Assembly (NCBI RefSeq): GCF_012911865.1
Contig: NZ_JAAXYH010000002.1
Coordinates: 310,001 to 374,000, forward strand
DNA from: Shewanella salipaludis
GTDB taxonomy: Bacteria; Pseudomonadota; Gammaproteobacteria; Enterobacterales; Shewanellaceae
Length of the DNA: 64,000 nucleotides
Reading direction: 5' to 3'
Position numbers and translations under genes: made by a program. The notes beneath the pieces were generated by a model. That model was not told the origin of the DNA, did not search any database, and was given only the letters and a program-made list of their open reading frames with translations. Positions 9,161-18,160 of this stretch are shown here, one piece after another. The number at the start of each line of letters is the position of its first letter. Within the stretch, counting starts at the first letter, position 1.

Positions 9161-9565
9161 TTACTCGTTCCCCGCTGAAACCGAAATCTTATCGATACCC
9201 GCAGCCTTAACTTGATCCAACACCTTAACAACTAAGCCGTGGAGAGCCTCTTTGTCTGCCTGGATCAAGACTGCCGCTTCAGGTGCTTCAGCCAACATAC
9301 GTTCGACGTTTGCTGTTACACGCTCGATATCAACCTGACGGTTTTCCATCATGATGACGCCTGTCTTGCTCACGCCAATAAAGATGTTTGCCGATGGTTT
9401 TGACGTCGCTTGTGAGGCCTTAGGTTTGTTATAGTCCAAACCAGATGGCTTAACAAAGGATGTCGTTACAATGAAGAAGATCAGCATGATAAACACGATG
9501 TCGAGCATCGGAGTCATATCAATTTGCGCTTCCTCGTCTACACTGGAATGCTTTTTACGTGCCAT
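9161..9565 (-). CDS. exbD: ExbD/TolR-type biopolymer transport protein
   Basis: A 134-residue ExbD-family protein with one transmembrane helix (IDMTPMLDIVFIMLIFFIVTTSF) that contains the aspartate of the proton path, D in MLDIVF. The periplasmic domain follows. It works with ExbB and TtpC in the inner membrane to energise TonB. The start is the ATG at 9565 with GAGAGA upstream; a TTG two codons earlier is not needed. It sits 13 bases after exbB and one base before tonB, within a tight operon. Confidence 0.93.
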   Translation of the reverse strand: MARKKHSSVDEEAQIDMTPMLDIVFIMLIFFIVTTSFVKPSGLDYNKPKASQATSKPSANIFIGVSKTGVIMMENRQVDIERVTANVERMLAEAPEAAVLIQADKEALHGLVVKVLDQVKAAGIDKISVSAGNE

Positions 9566-9578
9566 GTTCAATCTCTCT

Positions 9579-10106
9579 CTAGTGGTGCGGCATGCTGTCT
9601 TTTAGCTTTTCTAAACTGATTTTCATTTTCGCATCCAAACGAGTACTGAAAAATACTCCGGATAACGCTGCAACCATTCCCGCCATAGTGGGCATGGTTG
9701 CCATTGAAATACCAGCCGCCATCAAACGAGCATTACTCGTCCCCTGAACTGCCATCACATCGAATACTGAAATCATACCTGTTACAGTACCCAGCAGACC
9801 TATCATGGGACAAATTGCCACTAAGGTCTTAATGATCAGCATACGTGCATTCAAATCTTGTCTAGCCTGGGATACCCAAGCTTCACGGATGCGGTGCGCA
9901 TACCAAGAGGTTGTGTCCTCTCTGGTTTCCCACTCGGATATAATTGCTTGATGTTGCTTTGGTGATATCCAATTCAGATACCAGTAGCGCTCAAGCATCA
10001 ATACCCACATAAGAAACAGCACTGCCGCGACAAGCCAGAGGACATCGCCTCCGGAGGCCATGAAGCCCCTGACGGAATCCCAAACATCCATCAGGAATAG
10101 CATCAT
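9579..10106 (-). CDS. exbB: ExbB/TolQ-type proton channel protein
   Basis: A 175-residue MotA/TolQ/ExbB protein with three predicted membrane segments. The signature ICPMIGLLGTVTGMISVFDVM and the following GISMATMPTMAGMVAALSG are the conserved channel helices. It forms the proton-conducting complex with ExbD. Its ATG overlaps the ttpC stop by one base (TAATG), so the genes are coupled. Like other TonB2-type clusters, this operon encodes two ExbB-like proteins, this one and TtpC. Confidence 0.93.
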   Translation of the reverse strand: MMLFLMDVWDSVRGFMASGGDVLWLVAAVLFLMWVLMLERYWYLNWISPKQHQAIISEWETREDTTSWYAHRIREAWVSQARQDLNARMLIIKTLVAICPMIGLLGTVTGMISVFDVMAVQGTSNARLMAAGISMATMPTMAGMVAALSGVFFSTRLDAKMKISLEKLKDSMPHH

Positions 10107-11461
10107 TAGTTAGCCCTCTTCTCAGCATGAGCGGCTATGATACCCGCGCTCTGCTCTTCCAGCACCTGGACGATAGACTTGCTGCGCGCGACTACGATTG
10201 CATGAAGCAACATCAATGGCAGTGCAGCAACCAGACCTTGAACTGTGGTGATCAGCGCCATAGAGATACCACCGGCCATCAGTTTTGGATCGCCAGTACC
10301 GAACAATTGAATCGATTGGAAGGTGGCAATCATACCTGTTACCGTACCCAACAGACCCATCATAGGCGCAATGGCAGCCAGTACTTTGATGATAGAGATG
10401 CGTGATTCCAGCGCTGGCGTTTCTTTCAGAATCGCTTCGTCAAGCTTCAGCTCTAAGGTTTCAACGTCGACATCTTTGTTGTCCTGATAGACTTTCAGAA
10501 TGCGACCCAAGGCGTTGTTACCTGGGTTATTGACGTTCTTACGTTGGCTGTTCACTTTGCCACCGATGATAGTCAGAGTCACCAGACGCTCAAGGGCAAT
10601 CAGGGCACCCAAAGCAAGCAAGGCAATAATGATATAACCGATAGTGCCACCGGCTTCCACACGTTCTTCGAAGCTGGCTTTGTTGGTGAAGATGTTCAGC
10701 AACACACCACGGGCAGGGTCAACATAAAACTTCTCATTCCCCGAAGTAATACCTTCCCAATCGCCAACCGCACTAACCTGATAACCGTCTGGCTGTTGTG
10801 ACAATTGCTGTACTAAGCCTAAATCAGCATTGTAAACAACGTACTTGCCATCGGCAGTCAAGTTGAACGTGCCTATGCGGTGGATAGTAGTGTTGACTAC
10901 GTTGCCATCGATGTCGGTAACAGAACCTTCAAATTTAACCACTTTGCCAGATTCAGCCATTTCGAACAGCTGCTCCTGCCAAAAACGTTCCAGCTCATTA
11001 ATCTTGGGTAACTGCTTACGTGCACCCAAATCAGCGATGAACTTGTCACGGCCAGGGTACTGAGCACTGATGTTCGAAGCGTACAGTTTGCCGGCAAAGT
11101 CACCTGCTTCACCTTTAACCACACCAAACATCTCACCCAAGTCACCTTGAGCCGTTTTCAGATCTTCTTCCAACTGAGCAATCTTACGCTCGTTATCCAA
11201 GAAAGCCTGGTTCAGATCTTTACCGCGTTGTTTTTCAGCGGCCAGGGCATTCTTTTCTTTTTGCAGCAGAGCTGCCTTATCGCCACGCTCATTCTGGAAT
11301 TCGCGTTCACGCTTTGCATTAGTCTTGCTCTCGTTAGCACGATCGACTTTAACTTGCTGCAGCAATTGGTCGATAGACTTGGGCGCATCGGCCGCACTTA
11401 CCATACCGGCAGTTAAAGAGAAACTTGCAGCCAACACAGCTGTAGTGATTAACTTCTTCAT
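10106..11461 (-). CDS. ttpC: TtpC-type MotA/TolQ/ExbB protein with long periplasmic N-terminus
   Basis: A 451-residue ExbB relative. It begins with a signal peptide (ending TAGMVSA), then an extended periplasmic part with a K/E/R/Q-rich coiled coil at about residues 35-105 and a globular region. The C-terminal third is a normal ExbB channel domain with IAPMMGLLGTVTGMIATFQ and GGISMALITTVQGLVAALP. In Vibrio, TtpC is the extra component needed for TonB2 function. The gene overlaps both neighbours by one base (TAATG on each side), which supports strict coexpression with the DUF3450 gene and exbB. Confidence 0.92.
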   Translation of the reverse strand: MKKLITTAVLAASFSLTAGMVSAADAPKSIDQLLQQVKVDRANESKTNAKREREFQNERGDKAALLQKEKNALAAEKQRGKDLNQAFLDNERKIAQLEEDLKTAQGDLGEMFGVVKGEAGDFAGKLYASNISAQYPGRDKFIADLGARKQLPKINELERFWQEQLFEMAESGKVVKFEGSVTDIDGNVVNTTIHRIGTFNLTADGKYVVYNADLGLVQQLSQQPDGYQVSAVGDWEGITSGNEKFYVDPARGVLLNIFTNKASFEERVEAGGTIGYIIIALLALGALIALERLVTLTIIGGKVNSQRKNVNNPGNNALGRILKVYQDNKDVDVETLELKLDEAILKETPALESRISIIKVLAAIAPMMGLLGTVTGMIATFQSIQLFGTGDPKLMAGGISMALITTVQGLVAALPLMLLHAIVVARSKSIVQVLEEQSAGIIAAHAEKRAN

Positions 11462-12243
11462 TATTGTGCAGTCTCCGCAGCAGGAATTGGTAACGCGAAT
11501 AGATCCAGAGCACCCTGTTTACGGGCTATACGAATACCCTTGGTGATGTCACGCAGATAGCTACTGTCCAGCTCATCCCAACCTTTAGTTTCTGTGCTGT
11601 ACATCCAGGCAGTCTTCTGATCCAGACTTTGGGCATATAAGGCAACACGGCCTAAGTTAAAGAAGTCAACCAGCACTTCTTTACCATCCAGGTTCAGCTT
11701 ACCTGTGTTCACTGCAACGAAGTTACCGTATTCACGCTCTATGCTGTAAGCATCCAAGATTAGACGGTATTTTTCGGCCAAAGTGACTTCGGCGGTATTG
11801 AGCAGGTTCTTCAAATTCTCGACACGTTCGGTACGCACCTGAGTGTTAAACGGCAGATCCAGCTTAACGAACTGTTCAAGCGTATCTACCATCTTGAACA
11901 TCAAAGGCACAACGCCCTGACGCAGCTTATCGACACCGTTGATATCGTCTTGAATTGACTTCATTGACAACTCTTGGTCTGCAACCAACTTAGCGACATA
12001 GTCGTTGTATGATTTCAGCGACTCGCGTTCGTCGGCAACTGAACCATACTCGAAGAGCATGTCTTGTGCTTGGTCAAAATACTTATCGACTTTCTTCTGC
12101 GACGCTGCAGCATCAGCATGGATCATACTATCCGCTTTCTGCACGTCGGTAAGAGGATCCGCCATCACTAAGTTGCTGCCGGCTAACGCCAGCGCGCCAA
12201 CAAGTGCAGTAGCGATTTTTGTTCTATTGCTTACCTTGGACAT
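11461..12243 (-). CDS. DUF3450 periplasmic protein, first gene of the TonB2-type operon
   Basis: A 260-residue protein with a signal peptide (ALVGALALAGSNLVMA) and a mostly alpha-helical, coiled-coil-like body, matching the DUF3450 family that regularly precedes ttpC in TonB2 clusters. Its molecular role is unknown; a periplasmic partner of the TtpC extension is a reasonable inference because the two genes overlap (TAATG). The ATG at 12243 has GGGA upstream; a TTG three codons earlier is less likely. A perfect 10-bp-arm palindrome lies about 180 bases upstream. Confidence 0.88.
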   Translation of the reverse strand: MSKVSNRTKIATALVGALALAGSNLVMADPLTDVQKADSMIHADAAASQKKVDKYFDQAQDMLFEYGSVADERESLKSYNDYVAKLVADQELSMKSIQDDINGVDKLRQGVVPLMFKMVDTLEQFVKLDLPFNTQVRTERVENLKNLLNTAEVTLAEKYRLILDAYSIEREYGNFVAVNTGKLNLDGKEVLVDFFNLGRVALYAQSLDQKTAWMYSTETKGWDELDSSYLRDITKGIRIARKQGALDLFALPIPAAETAQ

Positions 12244-12418
12244 AGTTCCCAACCAATTTGAAGTGAATTAAAAAGGCTTAACTTACCAGCAACAGGCCTC
12301 AAGGTTAGATTAACCCGAAAACCCAGTACAGTAAGTCCATCTTTCTCTTGTGATTGTTAGTTTTTACCTTCCCTTTTCTATACCCTTTCAGGCATAGACC
12401 CGCTGGCATCATTTCACA

Positions 12419-12442
12419 AATTGTTGACCTGTGTCAACAATT
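12419..12442. promoter_or_regulatory. Perfect palindrome, probable operator upstream of the TonB2-type operon
   Basis: AATTGTTGAC and GTCAACAATT form perfect 10-bp arms around CTGT. On the minus strand the palindrome contains TTGACA, and a -10-like AATGAT follows at 18 bases, so the site would cover the -35 box of a promoter reading into the DUF3450 gene. It does not resemble a Fur box. The regulator is unknown. Confidence 0.6.
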
Positions 12443-12709
12443 CAGCGGGGCAAAAACTGCTTGGACCAGAAGGAAAAAGCACTGGGAACAGACGATCGAC
12501 TCATTTTCGAACAATGCTATTGCTAATCGACCAATCCCGATAAAATCGGGTTAGGCAATCCTATTACGAATGATAAAAACCACCTCACGGCATGTTCTCA
12601 TTTTCCATCGTCTGTCTACACAACAATACTAGCGTAATACCGCCTGCCATGCGCCACAGATCCATTCTGCTGACATTTCCAATTACGCTGGTAACCAGGA
12701 GATCTGACC

Positions 12710-12976
12710 ATGAAGAAGAAACGTTTTACGGAAGAGCAAACCATTGGTGCCCTCAAGGAGCATGAATCCGGTTGCAAGGTCGAAGACATTTGCCGGCGTT
12801 ACGCCATTGCCCAAGGCACCTTTTATCGCTGGAAATCCAAATACGGTGGCATGGAGGTGAGCGACGCCAAGCGCCTGAATGAACTGGAAAGCGAAAACAG
12901 CCAGCTGAAAAAACTCTTGGCTGAAGCCATGTTGGATAATGCCGTGTTGAAAGATGTCGTCTCAAAAAAGTGGTGA
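12710..12976 (+). CDS. IS3-family transposase OrfA
   Basis: An 88-residue helix-turn-helix DNA-binding subunit of an IS3-family transposase: KKRFTEEQTIGALKEHESG, then EDICRRYAIAQGTFYRWKSKYGG, and a C-terminal leucine-zipper-like ELESENSQLKKLLAEAML. It has AGGAGA before the ATG and looks intact. Its last codons contain the A6G sequence at which ribosomes shift -1 into orfB. Since orfB is broken, the element should not move by itself, though OrfA could still be made. Confidence 0.9.
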   Translation: MKKKRFTEEQTIGALKEHESGCKVEDICRRYAIAQGTFYRWKSKYGGMEVSDAKRLNELESENSQLKKLLAEAMLDNAVLKDVVSKKW

Positions 12977-13573
12977 CACCAGCGGCTAAAAAAGCCGTGG
13001 TTAGTCTGGCGAAGACAATACACAACATGAGTGAGAGACGGGCCTACCTGCTATTTTGCATCAGCAGGACGGCTACGCGTTATGTGGGTATTTTTCGGGA
13101 TGATGAGGCAGTGAAATCCCGCTTGAAAGAGTTGGCAGTGCGCTATCCGCGCTATGGTTATTTGCTGCTGCATGGTTTGCTCAAGGCGGAAGGCCTGGTC
13201 GACAACAAGAAGCGTACCTACCGGTTGTATACCGAATTGGGCCTCCAGGTTCGTACCAAGCAACGTAAGAAGCTGATACGCCCCCGCATTCCCATATCGT
13301 TACCCAATGGTATCAACGAACGCTGGTCGATGGGCTTCGTTTCAGATCAACTGGCAAGTGGCAGACGCTTCCGGGTACTTAATATCGTCGATGACTACAG
13401 TCGTGAATGTATCGGGCAGCTTGCCGACGTGTCACTCTCTGGTGAGCAGGTATCACGTTTCTTGAAGCAACTGATAGCACAGCGTCAACGCCCGCAATCG
13501 ATAGTCTATGATAGGCCCGCATAACTCACTGAATTATCTGTCACCCAGTGAATTTGCAAAACGGGTGACATGA
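12970..13573 (+). pseudogene. IS3-family transposase OrfB, internally deleted and frameshifted
   Basis: DDE integrase subunit in the -1 frame relative to orfA. The first 184 codons are readable and include RYPRYGYLLLHGLLKAEG, the first DDE region RWSMGFVSDQL, and the second at QSIVYD. Right after that Asp (about 13515) the frame changes and the sequence jumps to the family C-terminus: in another frame 13520-13573 reads GPHNSLNYLSPSEFAKRVT and a stop. Some 80-90 codons, including the third acidic residue, are therefore missing. The gene cannot make an active transposase. Confidence 0.85.
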
Positions 13574-13759
13574 TGAAGGATTTTTCACAGTATGACTGGT
13601 ACTAATAACCCAGAAGAAAGGTCACTAGATAGTATAAGTATTTGACAGGAGAAACTGATGAACTGAATTTGATCAGACAGCCACCTACCGAATCGGCCAC
13701 TGTCAGATCAAGCCTGAGCCAGTACAACTAATACAAATCTGAAAAATGCTTTCAGAATT

Positions 13760-14005
13760 CTATTGGGTACTAGTTTGTGTTTGTCCTCTTTGCCAAGCCT
13801 CTCGCAAGTCTTCCTTACTCTCCTTGCGTAGTTCTTCTGCCAACACTCTTGTCATACAAGTGCGCCTCTTCATATTGCTACCTGTTTTTGCAACATACTC
13901 ACATACAAGATCATGCTCTTTTTCCATTGCTGCTGTATCGACAGCAGACTTTGACGAGCAACCAACTATGAGTGCAATAAAAGTAAAAACCAAAAGTTTA
14001 CGCAT
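13760..14005 (-). CDS. Small putative lipoprotein
   Basis: An 81-residue protein of unknown function. The N-terminus MRKLLVFTFIALIVGCSS is a lipoprotein signal with the acylated cysteine at C16. The mature part is charged, has two further cysteines (in LVCEY and RRTCM) that could form a disulfide, and ends in a hydrophilic Gln/Thr-rich tail. GGAG lies 7 bases before the ATG, which supports real expression. It follows the TonB receptor gene on the same strand but behind a strong terminator, so it needs its own promoter. I recognise no family. Confidence 0.65.
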   Translation of the reverse strand: MRKLLVFTFIALIVGCSSKSAVDTAAMEKEHDLVCEYVAKTGSNMKRRTCMTRVLAEELRKESKEDLREAWQRGQTQTSTQ

Positions 14006-14053
14006 AAATTATCTCCGTATAATTTTCTAAAAAGTTATTACAGTATAAATATT

Positions 14054-14086
14054 AAAAAAGCATGACCCAGAACTGAGTCATGCTTT
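14054..14086 (-). terminator. Terminator after the TonB-dependent receptor gene
   Basis: AAAGCATGAC and GTCATGCTTT form a perfect 10-bp stem with a 10-base loop, followed on the minus strand by six T. It lies 31 bases after the receptor stop. Confidence 0.9.
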
Positions 14087-14117
14087 AAGTTACCAAAACT
14101 AAATGGTTAACTCAACG

Positions 14118-16961
14118 TTAGAACTTGACACCCACACCCACGTACAAGTGTCTGCCTGTAGTAGAGTAAGTACGAGGATCGGTATTATCATTGAAACCGG
14201 TGTCCGCATATGGTGGATCTTCATCGAATACGTTGCTCACGCCGAGAGTCGCACTCACGTTATTGAAGTAATACGTGAATCTCGCATCGTGAATAACCTG
14301 ACTATCGATGGTACGGTTATCGCTCAAGTCGCTGAGATCTGGTGATTGATCCTCATCGCTGTTATCAGCATCGAACGGCTCGAGAACTTCACCGATATAA
14401 CGCACTTTCCAAGAAGCTGACCAATCGTCGTTAGTCAACTGCACTGAGAAGTTTGTCTTCCATTCTGGGAAGTTACCGTCACCACCGTTACGACGGAACC
14501 AGCCGGCATTCTCAACAACAGAACCATCGGCCTGAGTGATATCGTAAGTCTGGTAATAGGTTGTATCCAAGTTAAAGCTCAGGGAACCTATCTGAGTATC
14601 CATGCTATATTGCGCATTGAAATCATAACCTTGAGACTTAACACCACCTACGTTCACATTACGGTTATCGATATCTTTCGAGTTACCGGCTAATGCACCA
14701 GAAGTGTAGCGAGTGATTTTATCACAAAACACCCCTTCGGTAGCACATTTATCCAGAATAAGCTGCTCGCCTATGGTGGTAATTGCATTATCCAACTGGA
14801 TATCCCAATAATCGACAGTCATAGACAGACCATCGATAAAGTCTGGGCTATACACAATACCAACTGTGAAGGTATCTGCTTCTTCCGGCGTTAGATTTTT
14901 GTTACCACCTAAGGTCGAAGACAACTGGTCACCAATAGGCTCGAAGCCGGCTGCTGGCACGCCATCGGCGATACAGAATGCGGTTGGGTTGGTTGCACAC
15001 TTATCTTTAACCGTTGGGCTGTTATCAGTATTACCCAGGAACAGGTCGCTGGTAGAAGGGGCACGGAACGCAGTAGAAACTGTGCTTCTGACCATCAAGC
15101 CATCGAATGGCATCCAGCGTAAACCTAACTTGTAGTTGGTTGTTTCACCGAAGTTATCATAGTCTGAATAACGCAGAGCACCATCAATTTCCAAACTTTC
15201 CGCACCAACGACGCCAGACAACAGAGGGAAGTTCATTTCGGTATAAAGTTCATCGACTGTATATTCGCCCTCTGTGCTCTGACGGCTTGAGCCTGAAGTA
15301 ATGCCCAGGGCGATTAATGCATCAGGGAGATCTGCGCCATATTCTTCTCTATGTTCAGCGCCGAACACCATACCGATAGGACCGGCAGGTAAGTCAAATA
15401 CATCGCCGAATACAGATGCGCTCAGTACAGACTGAGTATTTTCACCAAGGTCATGCGCCTCGAATGAAATGTAATCCAGCATTTCCTGGCTTATTTGGCT
15501 ATCGGTACCTGGAATACCAAAAGTATTCAAAGATACGCAATCGGCAATTGGAGCATCGACGGTACCACAAACCACTTGGCCGTCAGCATTCATGAATGAT
15601 GGACCAACAGCTGCAGAAACTTTTTCGAAGTTCACACCGCCGGCAGCATTAGTGAACGAACGATTTGAGCCGTAAACATAGGAGACTTCATAGCCCCAGC
15701 TATCGGCGAACTCACCGTTGATGCCGAACACGCCTCTGACAGTATCGACACCAAATGTTGAATCACGGCCACCGGTTTCGACGATACGACGACGCCAATC
15801 GGCGATATCTACACTGTTGCCTGAGGCATCTTTAGGACCAAACTGCTGGTTATAGTAGTTGTCAGCCGAATAAGTGGCATCTTCCCAACCGAAGAAGGCC
15901 AAAGGCGCCAATGGAATTGGAGCTAACTTAGTCTTGGAGGTACGACGGTTGAATGACAATTCGGAGAAGAAGCGCACGCCATCGGCGATTTCATAATCGC
16001 CCGCAGCGAAGAAACCATAACGTTCCTGAGGGGTCAGGTGATAGTTGCCAGGGGCATAGTTGTAGTTATCTTTACCCGCATAGCAATCATAACCTGTAGG
16101 GTTAGAAAATTGCGTGGGATCAAACTGGCCTGGGCCATTGGCTGCGCCGTGGGTAAATGATGAACATCCGTCGACATCGGCATCGAAACCGAGATAACGT
16201 CCCCAAGGTGTCGCAGAAGAGCCACCCTTGTTGAATTCACCCGTTTCAGAATCGAGATCCAGTTCAAATTCAGACCAACTTCTATCGCCAGACATCTGCT
16301 CAGTCTGCTCTGTGAAGTAGGCGCTAATGACGGCGTTACCCTTTTCAGAGTTAAAGCCCATAGTCATGTCTACTGTTTTGGTTTCGCCATCCCAGTTTTC
16401 TGTTGAACCATCATAAGAAACGTTTGCTTCGAAGCCCTCGAAGTCGTTGCGCGTAATGATGTTTACCACGCCTGCGACAGCATCTGAACCATATACAGCT
16501 GAAGCACCATCTTTGAGCACTTCAACACGTTTGATGACAGCTACTGGAATGGTACTCAAATCGGCAGAAGCATCGGCACCTGTACCTGAGTTCACCAGAC
16601 GACGGCCGTTGATCAGAACCAGAGTTCTGTTACTACCCAGCCCACGTAAAGAGACACGAACTGCACCTGAACCACCGTTGTTGATTGCAGTGTTTGTAGC
16701 AGCACCAGCTACAGCAGGAATTTCTTGCAATATATCGCCAATGTTAGATATACCGGCTTCAACCAGATCTTCGCGAGTAATGAGCTGGACTGGGTTTGCG
16801 CCTTCCATATCTGCACGTTTGATACGTGAACCAGTAACTTCGATACGTTCAACTTTTGCGCCATCTTCGGCAGCGAATGCTGCAGGTGCAGTCAGCGCAG
16901 CTGCCGCACCGCCAATCAGTGCGAAGCGCACCGATTTAGCTAAAAAACTATTGTTTAACAT
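14118..16961 (-). CDS. TonB-dependent outer-membrane receptor
   Basis: A 947-residue receptor. It has a signal peptide ending APAAFA, then the TonB-box region VERIEVTGSRIKRADMEG, a plug domain with LQEIPAVAG, VSLRGLGSNRTLVLINGRR and VEVLKDGASAVYGSDAVAGVVNIITR, and a long beta-barrel ending in aromatic Phe (YVGVGVKF). Receptors of this GSRI-type subgroup often import carbohydrates, peptides or similar nutrients rather than siderophores, but the ligand cannot be read from the sequence. It lies just beyond the IS remnant from the TonB2-type operon, suggesting a functional pair. SD-like GGGAGA precedes the ATG. Confidence 0.93.
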   Translation of the reverse strand: MLNNSFLAKSVRFALIGGAAAALTAPAAFAAEDGAKVERIEVTGSRIKRADMEGANPVQLITREDLVEAGISNIGDILQEIPAVAGAATNTAINNGGSGAVRVSLRGLGSNRTLVLINGRRLVNSGTGADASADLSTIPVAVIKRVEVLKDGASAVYGSDAVAGVVNIITRNDFEGFEANVSYDGSTENWDGETKTVDMTMGFNSEKGNAVISAYFTEQTEQMSGDRSWSEFELDLDSETGEFNKGGSSATPWGRYLGFDADVDGCSSFTHGAANGPGQFDPTQFSNPTGYDCYAGKDNYNYAPGNYHLTPQERYGFFAAGDYEIADGVRFFSELSFNRRTSKTKLAPIPLAPLAFFGWEDATYSADNYYNQQFGPKDASGNSVDIADWRRRIVETGGRDSTFGVDTVRGVFGINGEFADSWGYEVSYVYGSNRSFTNAAGGVNFEKVSAAVGPSFMNADGQVVCGTVDAPIADCVSLNTFGIPGTDSQISQEMLDYISFEAHDLGENTQSVLSASVFGDVFDLPAGPIGMVFGAEHREEYGADLPDALIALGITSGSSRQSTEGEYTVDELYTEMNFPLLSGVVGAESLEIDGALRYSDYDNFGETTNYKLGLRWMPFDGLMVRSTVSTAFRAPSTSDLFLGNTDNSPTVKDKCATNPTAFCIADGVPAAGFEPIGDQLSSTLGGNKNLTPEEADTFTVGIVYSPDFIDGLSMTVDYWDIQLDNAITTIGEQLILDKCATEGVFCDKITRYTSGALAGNSKDIDNRNVNVGGVKSQGYDFNAQYSMDTQIGSLSFNLDTTYYQTYDITQADGSVVENAGWFRRNGGDGNFPEWKTNFSVQLTNDDWSASWKVRYIGEVLEPFDADNSDEDQSPDLSDLSDNRTIDSQVIHDARFTYYFNNVSATLGVSNVFDEDPPYADTGFNDNTDPRTYSTTGRHLYVGVGVKF

Positions 16962-18114
16962 TGTCTATCTCCCTGGACATTGACTGTCTTTCTTATTTTC
17001 TACCCTACATTCAATGCAGAGTAGTTAGATGTAATAAAGTGGCCTTTCTGGTTACACAAATTACACTTGCAGGCGCAATAAAATCACATTTAAAACACTT
17101 AATCAACATTTGGTGTAAAAATAACTAGGCGTCAGTCGCATACACTGCTCCTATGTTGTTAAATATATTGAACACGGCCTAGCCATACAGAGTAAATTTA
17201 ACCATTAATCATTAAAAAACAAGGTGATAGGGAAATGTTGGTTTTGATGTATGTATTCGCTCAACAAGTGCACAAATATTAACCACAAATGAGCAGGCTA
17301 GACTCTTGCAAAAACATAGTGAAATCCAGCTTGGTATTGTTCCCTCGGAATTGAGCTCATGCGTGAATAGAACTCTCCCGGAGTACAGAAACCTCGAGGA
17401 AGGATTAAGAGCCCACGCTATATCAAAACTCAGATCCTGAGAAAATGAAAAATGGTCTTGCATTCTGGTAACAAGTACAGTTTCCATGATTAAATGACAC
17501 TGTGTAGCCAACTGCGGACAGTAGCGTATCGTACTCACCAAAGGAAAAAAGTATTACCATGAGTCATCAGCAGCTGGCTAAGTATCAAAACTACCGGATT
17601 TCAGTCCTTTCTCGCTTATCGCTATCCACTGTTGCCATGCCAAGAAAAGTCAAAACATTGCTTGTGCCTGTAACCATGTCATGGAGCTTTGCAACCGAAC
17701 TGAAAGTGTTTCACTGTCGTTAATACTAGTGAACATATAAGGGCGGGGAAATTGGTAGGGTTCTCGGTAAATGAAAGAGCAGGTTCTACCTGATGAGAAA
17801 AGTCAGCGCTAAGACAGCCGCTGAGGTCTGTACAGCAATCATTGAATACTGTATTCCGCATTTTTCATACGCCAACTACGACAGTGCATTGCGAAGGAAA
17901 CGCACTTACGACCGGTAACTAAGACTATGCTCCCAGAACGCAACCCCGACTAAACAAGTCATCGAGAGAATGTTTTTCCAGGCTGGTTAGACGAGTCTTG
18001 CACTTCGGAGTTAAATGCTTGAGCAGTTTAATACTTCAGAGTCGGCCACAGTAGCAACACCGCCTTTGAGAGCCGGATTAACAAACTTGCCAACATATGA
18101 ATAGTAATTAAGCA
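16962..18114. other. About 1.15 kb without a recognisable gene
   Basis: The part next to 16961 must hold the receptor promoter. In the rest I see only short open frames with no plausible start site, no family motif and irregular composition (for example 17212-17541 and 17679-17861, minus strand). It may be the remains of a decayed gene or element. No RNA gene, inverted repeat of note or transposase motif was found. Confidence 0.5.
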
Positions 18115-18144
18115 GAAAAAAAAAGCACCTGACTAAGGTGCTTT
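18115..18144 (-). terminator. Terminator after the porin gene
   Basis: AAAGCACC and GGTGCTTT form an 8-bp stem with a 7-base loop; a long T run follows on the minus strand. It starts 17 bases after the porin stop. Confidence 0.9.
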
Positions 18145-18160
18145 GGATGCCAAAAAACAC

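Larger units (their letters stand above)
12671..13624 (+). mobile_element. IS3-family element (IS407-like group), internally deleted
   Basis: The element carries orfA, an A6G slippage site at 12964-12970 and a broken orfB. The proposed ends begin TGACATTTC (12671) and, on the other strand, TGACCTTTC (inward from 13624), and both share an ACCAG further in, so they are imperfect terminal repeats. No matching target duplication is visible at these ends (CTGC against CTAG). The length is about 950 bases, where about 1.2 kb is usual; the orfB deletion accounts for the difference. The boundaries are tentative, the identity is not. Confidence 0.65.

Noticed and set aside
12419..12442. Fur box for the TonB2-type operon
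   Set aside because: The palindrome AATTGTTGAC-N4-GTCAACAATT does not match the GATAATGATTATC-type Fur pattern.
17212..17541. Open frame of 109 codons on the minus strand
   Set aside because: No ribosome binding site, no motif, odd composition rich in Ser, Cys and Phe; treated as chance within the empty stretch.
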